From NCBI RefSeq assembly GCF_018614585.1, contig NZ_JAGGOI010000023.1:62001-126000 (forward strand): a stretch of DNA of 64,000 nt, read 5' to 3'. Of this stretch, positions 23,624 through 30,822 are shown one piece after another. Position 1 is the first letter of the stretch; every line of letters begins with the position of its first letter. Under the pieces are notes generated by a model. That model saw nothing but the letters and a program-made list of their open reading frames with translations. It made no database searches and was not told the origin of the DNA. This stretch comes from Streptomyces sp. ISL-1 (GTDB lineage Bacteria > Actinomycetota > Actinomycetes > Streptomycetales > Streptomycetaceae). Position numbers and translations under genes: made by a program.

Positions 23624-24724
23624 ATGTCCGACTTCGTACCTGGACTCGAAGGAGTCGTCGCGTTCGAAACGGAGATCGCCGAACCCGACAAGGAAGGCGG
23701 GTCGCTCCGTTACCGAGGCGTCGACATCGAGGATCTGGTGGGGCACGTCTCCTTCGGGAACGTATGGGGGCTGCTGGTCGACGGCGCCTTCAATCCCGGC
23801 CTGCCGGCCGCCGAGCCCTTCCCGATTCCCGTGCACTCCGGCGACATCCGCGTCGATGTGCAGTCCGCGCTGGCGATGCTCGCGCCGGTGTGGGGTCTGA
23901 AACCGTTGCTGGACATCGACGAGGCGGAAGCCCGCGACGATCTTGCGCGGGCGGCCGTCATGGCGCTTTCGTACGTGGCGCAGAGTGCGCGCGGCCAGGG
24001 GTTGCCGATGGTCCCGCAGAAGGAGATCGACAAGGCGCAGTCCGTCGTCGAGCGATTCATGATCCGCTGGCGCGGGGAGCCTGACCCGCGGCACGTCAAG
24101 GCCGTCGACGCGTACTGGACCTCGGCCGCCGAGCACGGCATGAACGCCTCCACGTTCACCGCGCGCGTCATCGCGTCCACCGGCGCGGATGTCGCCGCCG
24201 CGCTGTCCGGCGCGGTCGGCGCGATGTCGGGGCCGCTGCACGGCGGGGCGCCCTCCCGCGTCCTCGGCATGATCGAGGAGATCGAGCGGACCGGGGACGC
24301 GACGGCGTACGTCAAGCGGGCCCTCGACAACGGCGAGCGGCTGATGGGCTTCGGGCACCGGGTCTACCGCGCCGAGGACCCGCGGGCGCGCGTCCTTCGG
24401 CGTACGGCCAAGGAGCTGGACGCGCCGCGCTTCGAGGTCGCGGAGGCGCTGGAGAAGGCCGCGCTCGAGGAGCTGCACAACCGTCGCCCGGACCGGGTGC
24501 TGGCGACGAACGTGGAGTTCTGGGCAGCGATCATGCTGGACTTCGCCGAGGTCCCGGCGCACATGTTCACCTCGATGTTCACCTGCGCCCGTACGGCGGG
24601 CTGGTCGGCGCACATCCTGGAGCAGAAGCGGACGGGCCGGCTGGTGCGGCCGTCCGCGCGATACATCGGTCCCGGTACGCGCAACCCGCGCGAGATCGTG
24701 GGCTACGAGGACATCGCCGACTGA
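23624..24724 (+). CDS. Citrate synthase (short, second-type)
   Basis: 366 residues starting MSDFVPGLEGVVAFETEIAE; GAGGAG precedes the ATG, and the longer open frame upstream is antisense to pdxH. Active-site parts: SGPLHGGAPSRVLGMIEEI (His), MGFGHRVYRAEDPRARVLR (His) and the Asp in the FAEVPAHMFTSMF region. It condenses acetyl-CoA and oxaloacetate to citrate. At 366 residues it is shorter than the main Streptomyces citrate synthase (about 430), so it is the secondary type often called citrate synthase 2; a 2-methylcitrate synthase activity cannot be excluded, but no prp genes are nearby. Confidence 0.92.
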   Translation: MSDFVPGLEGVVAFETEIAEPDKEGGSLRYRGVDIEDLVGHVSFGNVWGLLVDGAFNPGLPAAEPFPIPVHSGDIRVDVQSALAMLAPVWGLKPLLDIDEAEARDDLARAAVMALSYVAQSARGQGLPMVPQKEIDKAQSVVERFMIRWRGEPDPRHVKAVDAYWTSAAEHGMNASTFTARVIASTGADVAAALSGAVGAMSGPLHGGAPSRVLGMIEEIERTGDATAYVKRALDNGERLMGFGHRVYRAEDPRARVLRRTAKELDAPRFEVAEALEKAALEELHNRRPDRVLATNVEFWAAIMLDFAEVPAHMFTSMFTCARTAGWSAHILEQKRTGRLVRPSARYIGPGTRNPREIVGYEDIAD

Positions 24725-24796
24725 GCCGTTCCATCCGTTACGGCGCCATACCCCTGCTCGGGCGGATCCGGGCGAGGGTGCGGCGCCGTACGCGTG

Positions 24797-25804
24797 TCAC
24801 GCGGCGATGAGCAGGTCCCGGTGGTGGCGGGCGGCGACCTGGGGGTGGGCCCGCAGCCAGCCCTTGAGCTCGTTGCGGCCGTACTCGGCGAAGAGCGGGT
24901 TGGCCGGGTCGGTGGTGACACCGGGGGCGCCCGCCGCGTGCGGGAAGGGCAGCGGTGCTATCCGGGCGTCGAGCCGCGGGTTGTAGAAGAACGGCATGGA
25001 GTAGCGCTCGGTGGCCCCGGGCGGGCTGACCACACGGTGGTTGGTGGCCAGCAGATAGCCGTTGGTGGCGACTTCGAGGAGCTCGCCGAGGTTGACGACG
25101 AAGGCTCCGGGAATCGGCGGCACCTCGTGGAAGAGCCCGTCGGCGCGCTGGACCTGGAGGCCGCCTATCTCGTCCTGGTGGAGCAGGGTGAGGAAGCCGT
25201 AGTCCTTGTGGGCGCCGACGCCCTGGTCACTGCCGTCGCCGGCGCTGCCCGGGTAGCGGACCAGCTTGAGGTGCAGATGGGGGCGGTCGGCGAAGATCTC
25301 GTCGTAGAAGTCCCGTGGCGCGCCGATGGCGGCGAGCAGCTCGTGCAGCAGCTTGTCCGCGACACCGCTGAGCCGGTCGATCCAGCCGAGTGCGGCGGTA
25401 CGCAGGGCGGGCAGGGCGGCGGGCCACTGATTGGGGCCCTCCAGCCACCAGTAGCCGGGCTCGTCCGGCGCGGGCACGTGGGCGGGGCGCTCGGCGCCGA
25501 TGTCGAGCTGGTCGCGCCAGTCGCGGCTGCCACCGGTGCGTTCGTCGCCGGTGCGGGTGTAGCCGCGGAAGTGGGGCGAGTTGAGGTTGGACACGGCGAG
25601 CCGGTCGGCCTCGGGAAGCGCGAAGAAAGCCCGCATGGCACCGGTGAGGGCGGCGGTCTCGGCCTCGCTGACGCCGTGGCCGGTGAGCTGGAAGAAGCCG
25701 ACGTCATGGGCGGCGCTGTGGAGCTGCGCATGCAGCAGCGCGCGGGCCTGGGGGCCGCTGTCGGCTGCGGCGAGGTCGATGACGGGGAGCTGCAAGTACG
25801 ACAT
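24797..25804 (-). CDS. Isopenicillin-N-synthase-family 2OG-Fe(II)-type oxygenase
   Basis: 335 residues. The N-terminal DIOX_N part (YLQLPVIDLAAADSGPQARA, DVGFFQLTGHGVSEAE) precedes the double-stranded beta-helix core. Iron ligands are the His and Asp of GAHKDYGFLTLLHQD and the His of NHRVVSPPG; RYSMPFFYNP supplies the RxS motif that binds the 2-oxoglutarate carboxylate. It oxidises an unknown small substrate. It is not in a biosynthetic cluster. A 24-codon leader peptide ORF lies 123 bases upstream on the same strand, so expression may be attenuated. Confidence 0.9.
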   Translation of the reverse strand: MSYLQLPVIDLAAADSGPQARALLHAQLHSAAHDVGFFQLTGHGVSEAETAALTGAMRAFFALPEADRLAVSNLNSPHFRGYTRTGDERTGGSRDWRDQLDIGAERPAHVPAPDEPGYWWLEGPNQWPAALPALRTAALGWIDRLSGVADKLLHELLAAIGAPRDFYDEIFADRPHLHLKLVRYPGSAGDGSDQGVGAHKDYGFLTLLHQDEIGGLQVQRADGLFHEVPPIPGAFVVNLGELLEVATNGYLLATNHRVVSPPGATERYSMPFFYNPRLDARIAPLPFPHAAGAPGVTTDPANPLFAEYGRNELKGWLRAHPQVAARHHRDLLIAA

Positions 25805-25927
25805 GTGTACGTCCGCTGTGGTGAGCCCCGGTCGCCGCGCCCGATGATGACCGGGTACGCGTACCGCCGGCTGCCGCCGGGGTGGGGCGGGACCGGGGGA
25901 CCGGGTGGGATGGAGAGGGGGGCTGGG

Positions 25928-26002
25928 TCAGGCGGAAGGCCGACAGCCCATGCTCGTGACGCGGACGAAGTCCACGTGACGGCGGCGTACGAGCAGAAGC
26001 AT
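25928..26002 (-). CDS. Putative regulatory leader peptide (RRHVD type)
   Basis: 24 residues, MLLLVRRRHVDFVRVTSMGC plus RPSA. The RRRHVDxxRV(T/S)S...C pattern is that of a group of very short actinobacterial peptides found before sulfur and cysteine metabolism genes and annotated as putative leader peptides; related ones act in cysteine-responsive attenuation. It ends 123 bases before the oxygenase ATG on the same strand. The Shine-Dalgarno is weak. Its real role is inferred from the family, and the downstream gene is not a known sulfur gene. Confidence 0.65.
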   Translation of the reverse strand: MLLLVRRRHVDFVRVTSMGCRPSA

Positions 26003-26069
26003 GCGCCCAGAGTACTGCGGGGCGCGCGGGATACGGATGGCCCGGGTCACAGGCGGCTCGGGCGGCAGT

Positions 26070-26468
26070 TCAGACACCCACGAGCCGGACTCGTCCGCCG
26101 CACAGCCTGGCCATGTCATCGAGGTCGGACGTCAGCATCACCACCGGCCCGGGCTGGCGCAACGCCATCTCCGCGACGGTGGCGTCAATGGCGTACTTGT
26201 GTCCGTGCAGTCCGGTGTCCTTGAGCAGCCGGACCGCCGCCTTCGCGGACTCCTCGGTGACGGGCTCCACCTGCACCTGCGACAGAGCCCACTGAAGCCG
26301 AGGCAGGTTCACGCGGGCGTGCATCACCTCGACGATGGTGTTGGCGCAGACGACGAACTCGGTGCCGCCCTTATCGATTGCTCTGAGGATCGCCATGATT
26401 TTTCGGTCCTGTGCAATCCAGGCAGACAACCCCTCGGAGTCCAGGACAAGGGTCTCGGGGAGACTCAA
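26070..26468 (-). CDS. vapC: PIN-domain toxin (VapC family)
   Basis: 132 residues. PIN-domain acidic residues are placed as expected: Asp10 in LVLDSEGLSAW, a Glu in ANTIVEVMHAR, Asp near 95 in KYAIDATVAEMAL, and Asp near 114-117 in MLTSDLDDMARL. VapC toxins are Mg-dependent RNases that cut tRNA or rRNA. The start is a TTG that overlaps the antitoxin stop (TTGA), with no other usable start nearby; the poor start codon may limit toxin output relative to antitoxin. Target RNA unknown. Confidence 0.9.
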   Translation of the reverse strand: MSLPETLVLDSEGLSAWIAQDRKIMAILRAIDKGGTEFVVCANTIVEVMHARVNLPRLQWALSQVQVEPVTEESAKAAVRLLKDTGLHGHKYAIDATVAEMALRQPGPVVMLTSDLDDMARLCGGRVRLVGV

Positions 26469-26716
26469 GCTGCCCTCTCCGCCGTGCTGTCGGGACCAAG
26501 CGCCTCGGCAATCCTGGCGCGCGCTTCCGCCAGCTCCTCCTCGGTAAAGGCGCCGCGCTCCTCCTCGTAGCGCCGGAACTCCGCATCGCGCAGCTGGTGC
26601 CTTATCCGGCGGGCCACTGCTTCGGCCACGTAGGCGGACACGTTGTCCGTCAGCTTCTTCAGCTCCTCCACGTCAGCGGTGGGGAGGGTCACCGTGATAC
26701 GCGTCGTCTCGGCCAT
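26465..26716 (-). CDS. vapB: Ribbon-helix-helix antitoxin (VapB-like)
   Basis: 83 residues. The N-terminus TTRITVTLPTADVEELKKLT is a ribbon strand plus helix, followed by VSAYVAEAVARRIRHQLRDA (second helix) and an acidic C-terminal tail (EEERGAFTEEELAEARARIA) that would wrap the toxin. It is the first gene of the pair and overlaps vapC by 4 bases. Just upstream lies an inverted repeat GCATAC-N5-GTATGC, the kind of site such antitoxins bind for autoregulation. Confidence 0.88.
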   Translation of the reverse strand: MAETTRITVTLPTADVEELKKLTDNVSAYVAEAVARRIRHQLRDAEFRRYEEERGAFTEEELAEARARIAEALGPDSTAERAA

Positions 26717-26722
26717 GCGGCA

Positions 26723-26740
26723 AGCATACTGCAGGTATGC
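26723..26740 (-). promoter_or_regulatory. vapBC promoter/operator
   Basis: On the minus strand a TATGCT -10 box (26728-26723) lies 6 bases before the vapB ATG (26716), which would put the transcription start at or next to the ATG, a leaderless mRNA. The inverted repeat GCATAC (26724-26729) and GTATGC (26735-26740) covers the -10 box, as expected for an autorepressor site. Confidence 0.5.
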
Positions 26741-26749
26741 AGCTTCTGG

Positions 26750-27319
26750 TCAGCCCAGCGCCTCGTCCAGCAGCCCTGCCCATTGGGCCACCACCCTGTC
26801 CCGGCGCGCGGCGTCGTCCGTGAGGAGGTTGGCCAGGCCCAGGCCGCGGGCCATGTCCAGCAGTCCCTGGACCGTCTCCCGTACGCCTGGCCGTGACTCG
26901 TCCGCGTTCAGCAGCTGGACCGCGATCCGGTGGGTGTCGCGGCCCACCCTCGCCTCCAGCTCCGTCACCCGCGACCGCAGTTGCTCCTCGTTGGACGCGG
27001 CCACCCACAGCTGCAGCGCCGCCCGGAACAGCGGCCCCGTGTAGAGGTCCACCAGCGCCGCCACGACCGCCGTGCGGTCCTGCGTCGGGAGCGCGCGCAG
27101 CGCCTGTGAGCGCTCCTCCGCGACGTACTCCACGGCCGCCGTGAACAGGTCCTCCCTGGTCGGGAAGTGGTGCTGCGCCGCACCCCGCGAGACTCCGGCC
27201 CGCTCGGCGACCGCCGAGACGGTGGAGCCCGCCCAGCCTTGCTCGGCGAGGCAGGCCACTGCGGCTGCCAGCAGCCGCTGCCGGGTCGCCCGGCTGCGGT
27301 CCTGCTTCGGAGCGGTCAC
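26750..27319 (-). CDS. TetR-family regulator of the acyl-CoA catabolic operon
   Basis: 189 residues from the GTG at 27319 that overlaps the hydratase stop (GTGA); a GTG three codons upstream is possible. The N-terminal TetR helix-turn-helix is clear (TRQRLLAAAVACLAEQGWAG, STVSAVAERAGVSRGAAQHH, FPTREDLF). The ligand domain has no further known motif. It is the last gene of the eight-gene operon, so it probably senses an acyl-CoA intermediate and controls the operon promoter. The perfect palindrome at 36960-36977 is the best candidate operator. Confidence 0.88.
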   Translation of the reverse strand: MTAPKQDRSRATRQRLLAAAVACLAEQGWAGSTVSAVAERAGVSRGAAQHHFPTREDLFTAAVEYVAEERSQALRALPTQDRTAVVAALVDLYTGPLFRAALQLWVAASNEEQLRSRVTELEARVGRDTHRIAVQLLNADESRPGVRETVQGLLDMARGLGLANLLTDDAARRDRVVAQWAGLLDEALG

Positions 27320-28062
27320 AACACCCACGCGGGGTCCCGCCGTTCGACGAAGGCCGTCATCCCCTCGCGCGCCTCCGCGGACGCGAAGAGCGACGCCGAG
27401 CGCTGCACCAGGTCCTCGGCGTCCCGGTCGAATGCCTCGATGACCCGGGCCGCGAGCAGCTCCTTCGCCGCCGCCAGCCCCTGCGGCGACGCCCCCCGCA
27501 GCCCGGCGAGCACCGGGGCGAGCGCCTCGTCCACATCGTCCGCGGCGAGCGTGAGCAGCCCGGCCCGTACCGCCTCCGCCGCGTCGAAGCGCTCCCCGGT
27601 GAGGTAGTAGCGCTCGGCCGCGCGGGGGTCCATCCGCGGCAGCAGGGGCAGCGAGATGACGGCCGGCGCGACCCCGATGCGTACCTCCGTGAACGCGAAG
27701 TCGGCCCCCGTGGACGCGGCCGCGATGTCGCAGGCGCCGAGCAGGCCGAGGCCACCGGCCCGTACATGTCCGCTCACGCGGGCCACCACCGGTTTGGGGA
27801 GCGTGACGATCTGCCGCAGCAGGCCGACGAAGGTGTACGGATTGGGCGGGGCCTTCAGATCCGCGCCCGCGCTGAACGTGGACCCGGTGTGGGTGAGGAC
27901 GACGGCCCGTACGGACTCGTCCTTGGCGCAGGCCGCCAGCGCCTCGCCGAGCTCGCCGACGAGCCGCGCCGACAGGGCGTTGCGGTTCGCCGGCGAGTCC
28001 AGCGTCAAAGTGGTGATGCCGCGCTCGTGCGCGGTGGCCAGCAGCGTCGGGCGTTTCGTCAC
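27316..28062 (-). CDS. Enoyl-CoA hydratase/isomerase family protein
   Basis: 248 residues, GTG start overlapping the ligase stop by 4 bases. Crotonase-fold marks: TLDSPANRNALSARLVGELG, oxyanion-hole segment TFSAGADLKAP, GHVRAGGLGLLGACDIAAA and the catalytic-region Glu in FTEVRIGVAPAVISLPLLPR. In this operon it would hydrate a carboxylated or unsaturated acyl-CoA, the role of AtuE or LiuC. Only one of the two usual crotonase glutamates is clear, so lyase or isomerase activity is possible. Confidence 0.88.
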   Translation of the reverse strand: MTKRPTLLATAHERGITTLTLDSPANRNALSARLVGELGEALAACAKDESVRAVVLTHTGSTFSAGADLKAPPNPYTFVGLLRQIVTLPKPVVARVSGHVRAGGLGLLGACDIAAASTGADFAFTEVRIGVAPAVISLPLLPRMDPRAAERYYLTGERFDAAEAVRAGLLTLAADDVDEALAPVLAGLRGASPQGLAAAKELLAARVIEAFDRDAEDLVQRSASLFASAEAREGMTAFVERRDPAWVL

Positions 28063-29651
28063 GTGGTCTCCCTGTCCCGGTCCCTCAGTTCACGCCTGAG
28101 GATCTTCCCCGAGGCGGCACGCGGCACCCCGCCGATGAATTCGACGCGCCGGATCTTCTTGTACGGCGCCACGCGCCCCGCGGCAAAGGCTATGACGTCG
28201 TCCTCGGTGAGGTCCTCGGCGGCCGGCTGCCGTACGACGTACGCCTTCGGTATCTCGTTCCCGTCCGCGTCGTACACGCCGATCACCGCCGCGTCCGCGA
28301 TGCCTTCGTGCGTGAGCAGCAACGCCTCCAGCTCGGCAGGGGCGACCTGGAAACCCTTGTACTTGATCAGCTCCTTGACCCGGTCGACCACGAACAGCCA
28401 GCCGTCGGCGTCGACGCGCCCGACATCGCCGGTGTGCACCCAGCCGTCGGCGTCGATCATGTCGGCGGTCGCGTCGGGCCGGCCGAGGTAGCCCTTCATC
28501 ACCTGCGGGCCGCGGATCGCGATCTCGCCGACCTCGCCGACGCCGACGTCCTTGCCGGGGTCGTCGAGGGAGACGAGCCGCATCTCGGTCGAGGCGATGA
28601 GCTTGCCGACGGTGCCCGGCGGCGGGTTCTGGGCGCCCAGCGGCACGACATGGGTGCCGGGCGAGAGTTCGGTCATGCCGTACGCCTGGCCTATGGGCGG
28701 GAGCCCGAGCCGCTGGGAGCAGGCCGCGGCCAGTTCGGCGTCCAGCGGGGCGGCCGAGCAGATGATGTGCTCCAGCGAGGACAGGTCGTACCGCGCGACG
28801 GCCGGGTGCTTGGCCAGGGCGAGGACGATCGGCGGCGCGACGTACAGGCAGTTGATGCGGTGCTTCTCGATCGCCGCGAGGAAGGTGTCGAGCTCGAAGC
28901 GGGGCAGCACGACGACGGTGGCGCCGTGCCGCAGCGGAGCGTTCATCAGGGCGGTGAGGCCGTATATGTGGAAGAACGGCAGCACCGCCAGGATGCGGTC
29001 GCCCGGGCCCATCGGTATCAGCGGGCGGAGCTGGGCGAGGTTGGTGGCGATGGAGCGGTGCGTGAGCATCACGCCCTTGGGGACGCCGGTGGTGCCGGAG
29101 GAGTAGGGCAGGGCCGCTATGTCCTTGGACGGGTCGATGGCGACGTCCGGCTCGGGTGCGTCCCGGCCGAGCATGTCGAGGATGCTCACATGCCCGTCGG
29201 CGCGGTCGCAGACGAAGATCTCCTCGATGCCCGCGACCAGCTCGGCGGCCCTGCGGGCGAATTCGAGCAGCGGTGAGACGGTGACGATCCAGCGGGCGGA
29301 GGAGTCGCGGAGCTGCTTCGCGAACTCCTCCGCGGTGGCGAGCGGATGGACGGTGGTGACGGTGGCGCCGGCGCGGGTGGCGCCGTAGAAGACGGCGGGG
29401 TACGCCACGGTGTTGGGGCTGTGCAGGGCGAGGACGTCGCCCTTGCGCAGTCCCGCGGCTGCGAGCGAGGCGGCGATCCGCCGGTGGAACAGGTCGAGCT
29501 GCGCGTATGTGACGGTGGTGCCGTTCACGCCGTCGACCAGGGCGTTCGTGTCGCCGAACTCGGCGGCGCGGCCGAGCACCGCGTCGTGGATCGGCTCGGT
29601 GACGGCCGGGACATCCGCGTACTCGCTGCGAAACACACTCTGAAACACCAT
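28059..29651 (-). CDS. 4-coumarate-CoA-ligase-like acyl-CoA synthetase
   Basis: 530 residues. ANL-superfamily motifs: P-loop YSSGTTGVPKGVMLTH, GQAYGMTELSPGTH, WVHTGDVGRVDADGWLFVVD and RVKELIKYKGFQVAPAELEA, with the acylation Lys in PRAASGKILRREL. It activates a carboxylic acid with ATP and CoA. Within this operon it would load the branched or terpenoid acid for dehydrogenation and carboxylation. Plant-like 4CL specificity should not be assumed. It overlaps the hydratase by 4 bases and is 40 bases from the dehydrogenase. Confidence 0.9.
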   Translation of the reverse strand: MVFQSVFRSEYADVPAVTEPIHDAVLGRAAEFGDTNALVDGVNGTTVTYAQLDLFHRRIAASLAAAGLRKGDVLALHSPNTVAYPAVFYGATRAGATVTTVHPLATAEEFAKQLRDSSARWIVTVSPLLEFARRAAELVAGIEEIFVCDRADGHVSILDMLGRDAPEPDVAIDPSKDIAALPYSSGTTGVPKGVMLTHRSIATNLAQLRPLIPMGPGDRILAVLPFFHIYGLTALMNAPLRHGATVVVLPRFELDTFLAAIEKHRINCLYVAPPIVLALAKHPAVARYDLSSLEHIICSAAPLDAELAAACSQRLGLPPIGQAYGMTELSPGTHVVPLGAQNPPPGTVGKLIASTEMRLVSLDDPGKDVGVGEVGEIAIRGPQVMKGYLGRPDATADMIDADGWVHTGDVGRVDADGWLFVVDRVKELIKYKGFQVAPAELEALLLTHEGIADAAVIGVYDADGNEIPKAYVVRQPAAEDLTEDDVIAFAAGRVAPYKKIRRVEFIGGVPRAASGKILRRELRDRDRETT

Positions 29652-29691
29652 GACGGCCCCCTCGCTGTGTGGACGGCCAGAATCGCCTGTG

Positions 29692-30822
29692 TCAGTACGA
29701 CTTGGGGAGACCCAGGGACTGGTGGGATACGTAATTGAGGATCATCTCGCGGCTGACCGGGGCGATCCTGGCGACGCGGGAGGCGGTGACGAGCTGGGCG
29801 AGGCCGTACTCGCGGGTGAGTCCGTTGCCGCCGAGGGTGTGGACGGCCTGGTCGACGGCCCGGACGCAGGCCTCGCCGGCGGCGTACTTGGCCATGTTGG
29901 CGGCCTCGCCCGCGCCGATGTCGTCGCCCGCGTCGTAGAGGGCGGCGGCCTTCTGCATCATGAGGCGGGCGAGTTCGAGCTCGATGTGGGCCTGGGCGAG
30001 GGGGTGGGCGATGGCCTGGTGGGCGCCGATGGGGTCTTTCCAGACCTGGCGGGTCTTGGCGTACTCGATCGCCCGCGCGAGGGCATAGCGCCCCATGCCG
30101 ATGGCGAAGGCGGCGGTCATGATGCGTTCGGGGTTGAGCCCGGCGAAGAGCTGGAGGAGGCCGGCGTCCTCTTCCCCGACGAGGGCGTCCTCGGGGAGGC
30201 GGACGTCGTCAATGACGAGCTCGAACTGCTTCTCCTGGGCCGCCAGTTCCATGTCGATCTGCGAGCGCCGGAAACCCTCCGCGTCACGGGGGACGATGAA
30301 GAGGCAGGGCTTGAGCTTGCCGGACCTGGCATCCTCCGTCCGTCCGACGATGAGGGTGGCGTCGGCGATGTCGACGCCGGAGACGAAGACCTTGCGCCCG
30401 TTGAGTACCCAGCCGTCGTCGGTCCGGCAGGCGGTCGTGGTGATCCTGTGGGAGTTCGACCCGGCGTCCGGCTCGGTGATGCCGAAGGCCATGGTGAGGC
30501 TGCCGTCGGCGAGACCGGGCAGCCATTGCTGCTTCTGCGCCTCGGTGCCGAAGCGGGCGATGACGGTGCCGCAGATGGCGGGCGAGACGATCATCATGAG
30601 GAGGGGGCAGCCGGCCGCCCCCAACTCCTCCAGCACGATGGACAGTTCCTGCATGCCGCCGCCTCCGCCGCCGTGCTCCTCGGGAAGGTTCACCCCGAGA
30701 TAGCCGAGCTTGGCGGCGTCGGCCCACAGCTCTTCGCGTACGTATCCACGCCCGTGCCGCTGCCCGAGCGCGGATACGGCGGCGCGCAGTGCGGTGAGTT
30801 CCTGGGTCTCTACGGTGCTCAT
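29692..30822 (-). CDS. Acyl-CoA dehydrogenase
   Basis: 376 residues from the ATG at 30822 (ATGA overlap with the carboxylase stop); the much longer open frame upstream lies on the carboxylase gene. Family motifs: LGVNLPEEHGGGGGGMQELS, MAFGITEPDAGSNSHRITTT (FAD/substrate), YAKTRQVWKDPIGAHQAIAH and VDQAVHTLGGNGLTREYGLA. It makes the alpha-beta double bond needed before beta-methyl carboxylation, as AtuD or LiuA do. Electrons go to ETF. A catalytic Glu cannot be placed with certainty by eye. Confidence 0.92.
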   Translation of the reverse strand: MSTVETQELTALRAAVSALGQRHGRGYVREELWADAAKLGYLGVNLPEEHGGGGGGMQELSIVLEELGAAGCPLLMMIVSPAICGTVIARFGTEAQKQQWLPGLADGSLTMAFGITEPDAGSNSHRITTTACRTDDGWVLNGRKVFVSGVDIADATLIVGRTEDARSGKLKPCLFIVPRDAEGFRRSQIDMELAAQEKQFELVIDDVRLPEDALVGEEDAGLLQLFAGLNPERIMTAAFAIGMGRYALARAIEYAKTRQVWKDPIGAHQAIAHPLAQAHIELELARLMMQKAAALYDAGDDIGAGEAANMAKYAAGEACVRAVDQAVHTLGGNGLTREYGLAQLVTASRVARIAPVSREMILNYVSHQSLGLPKSY

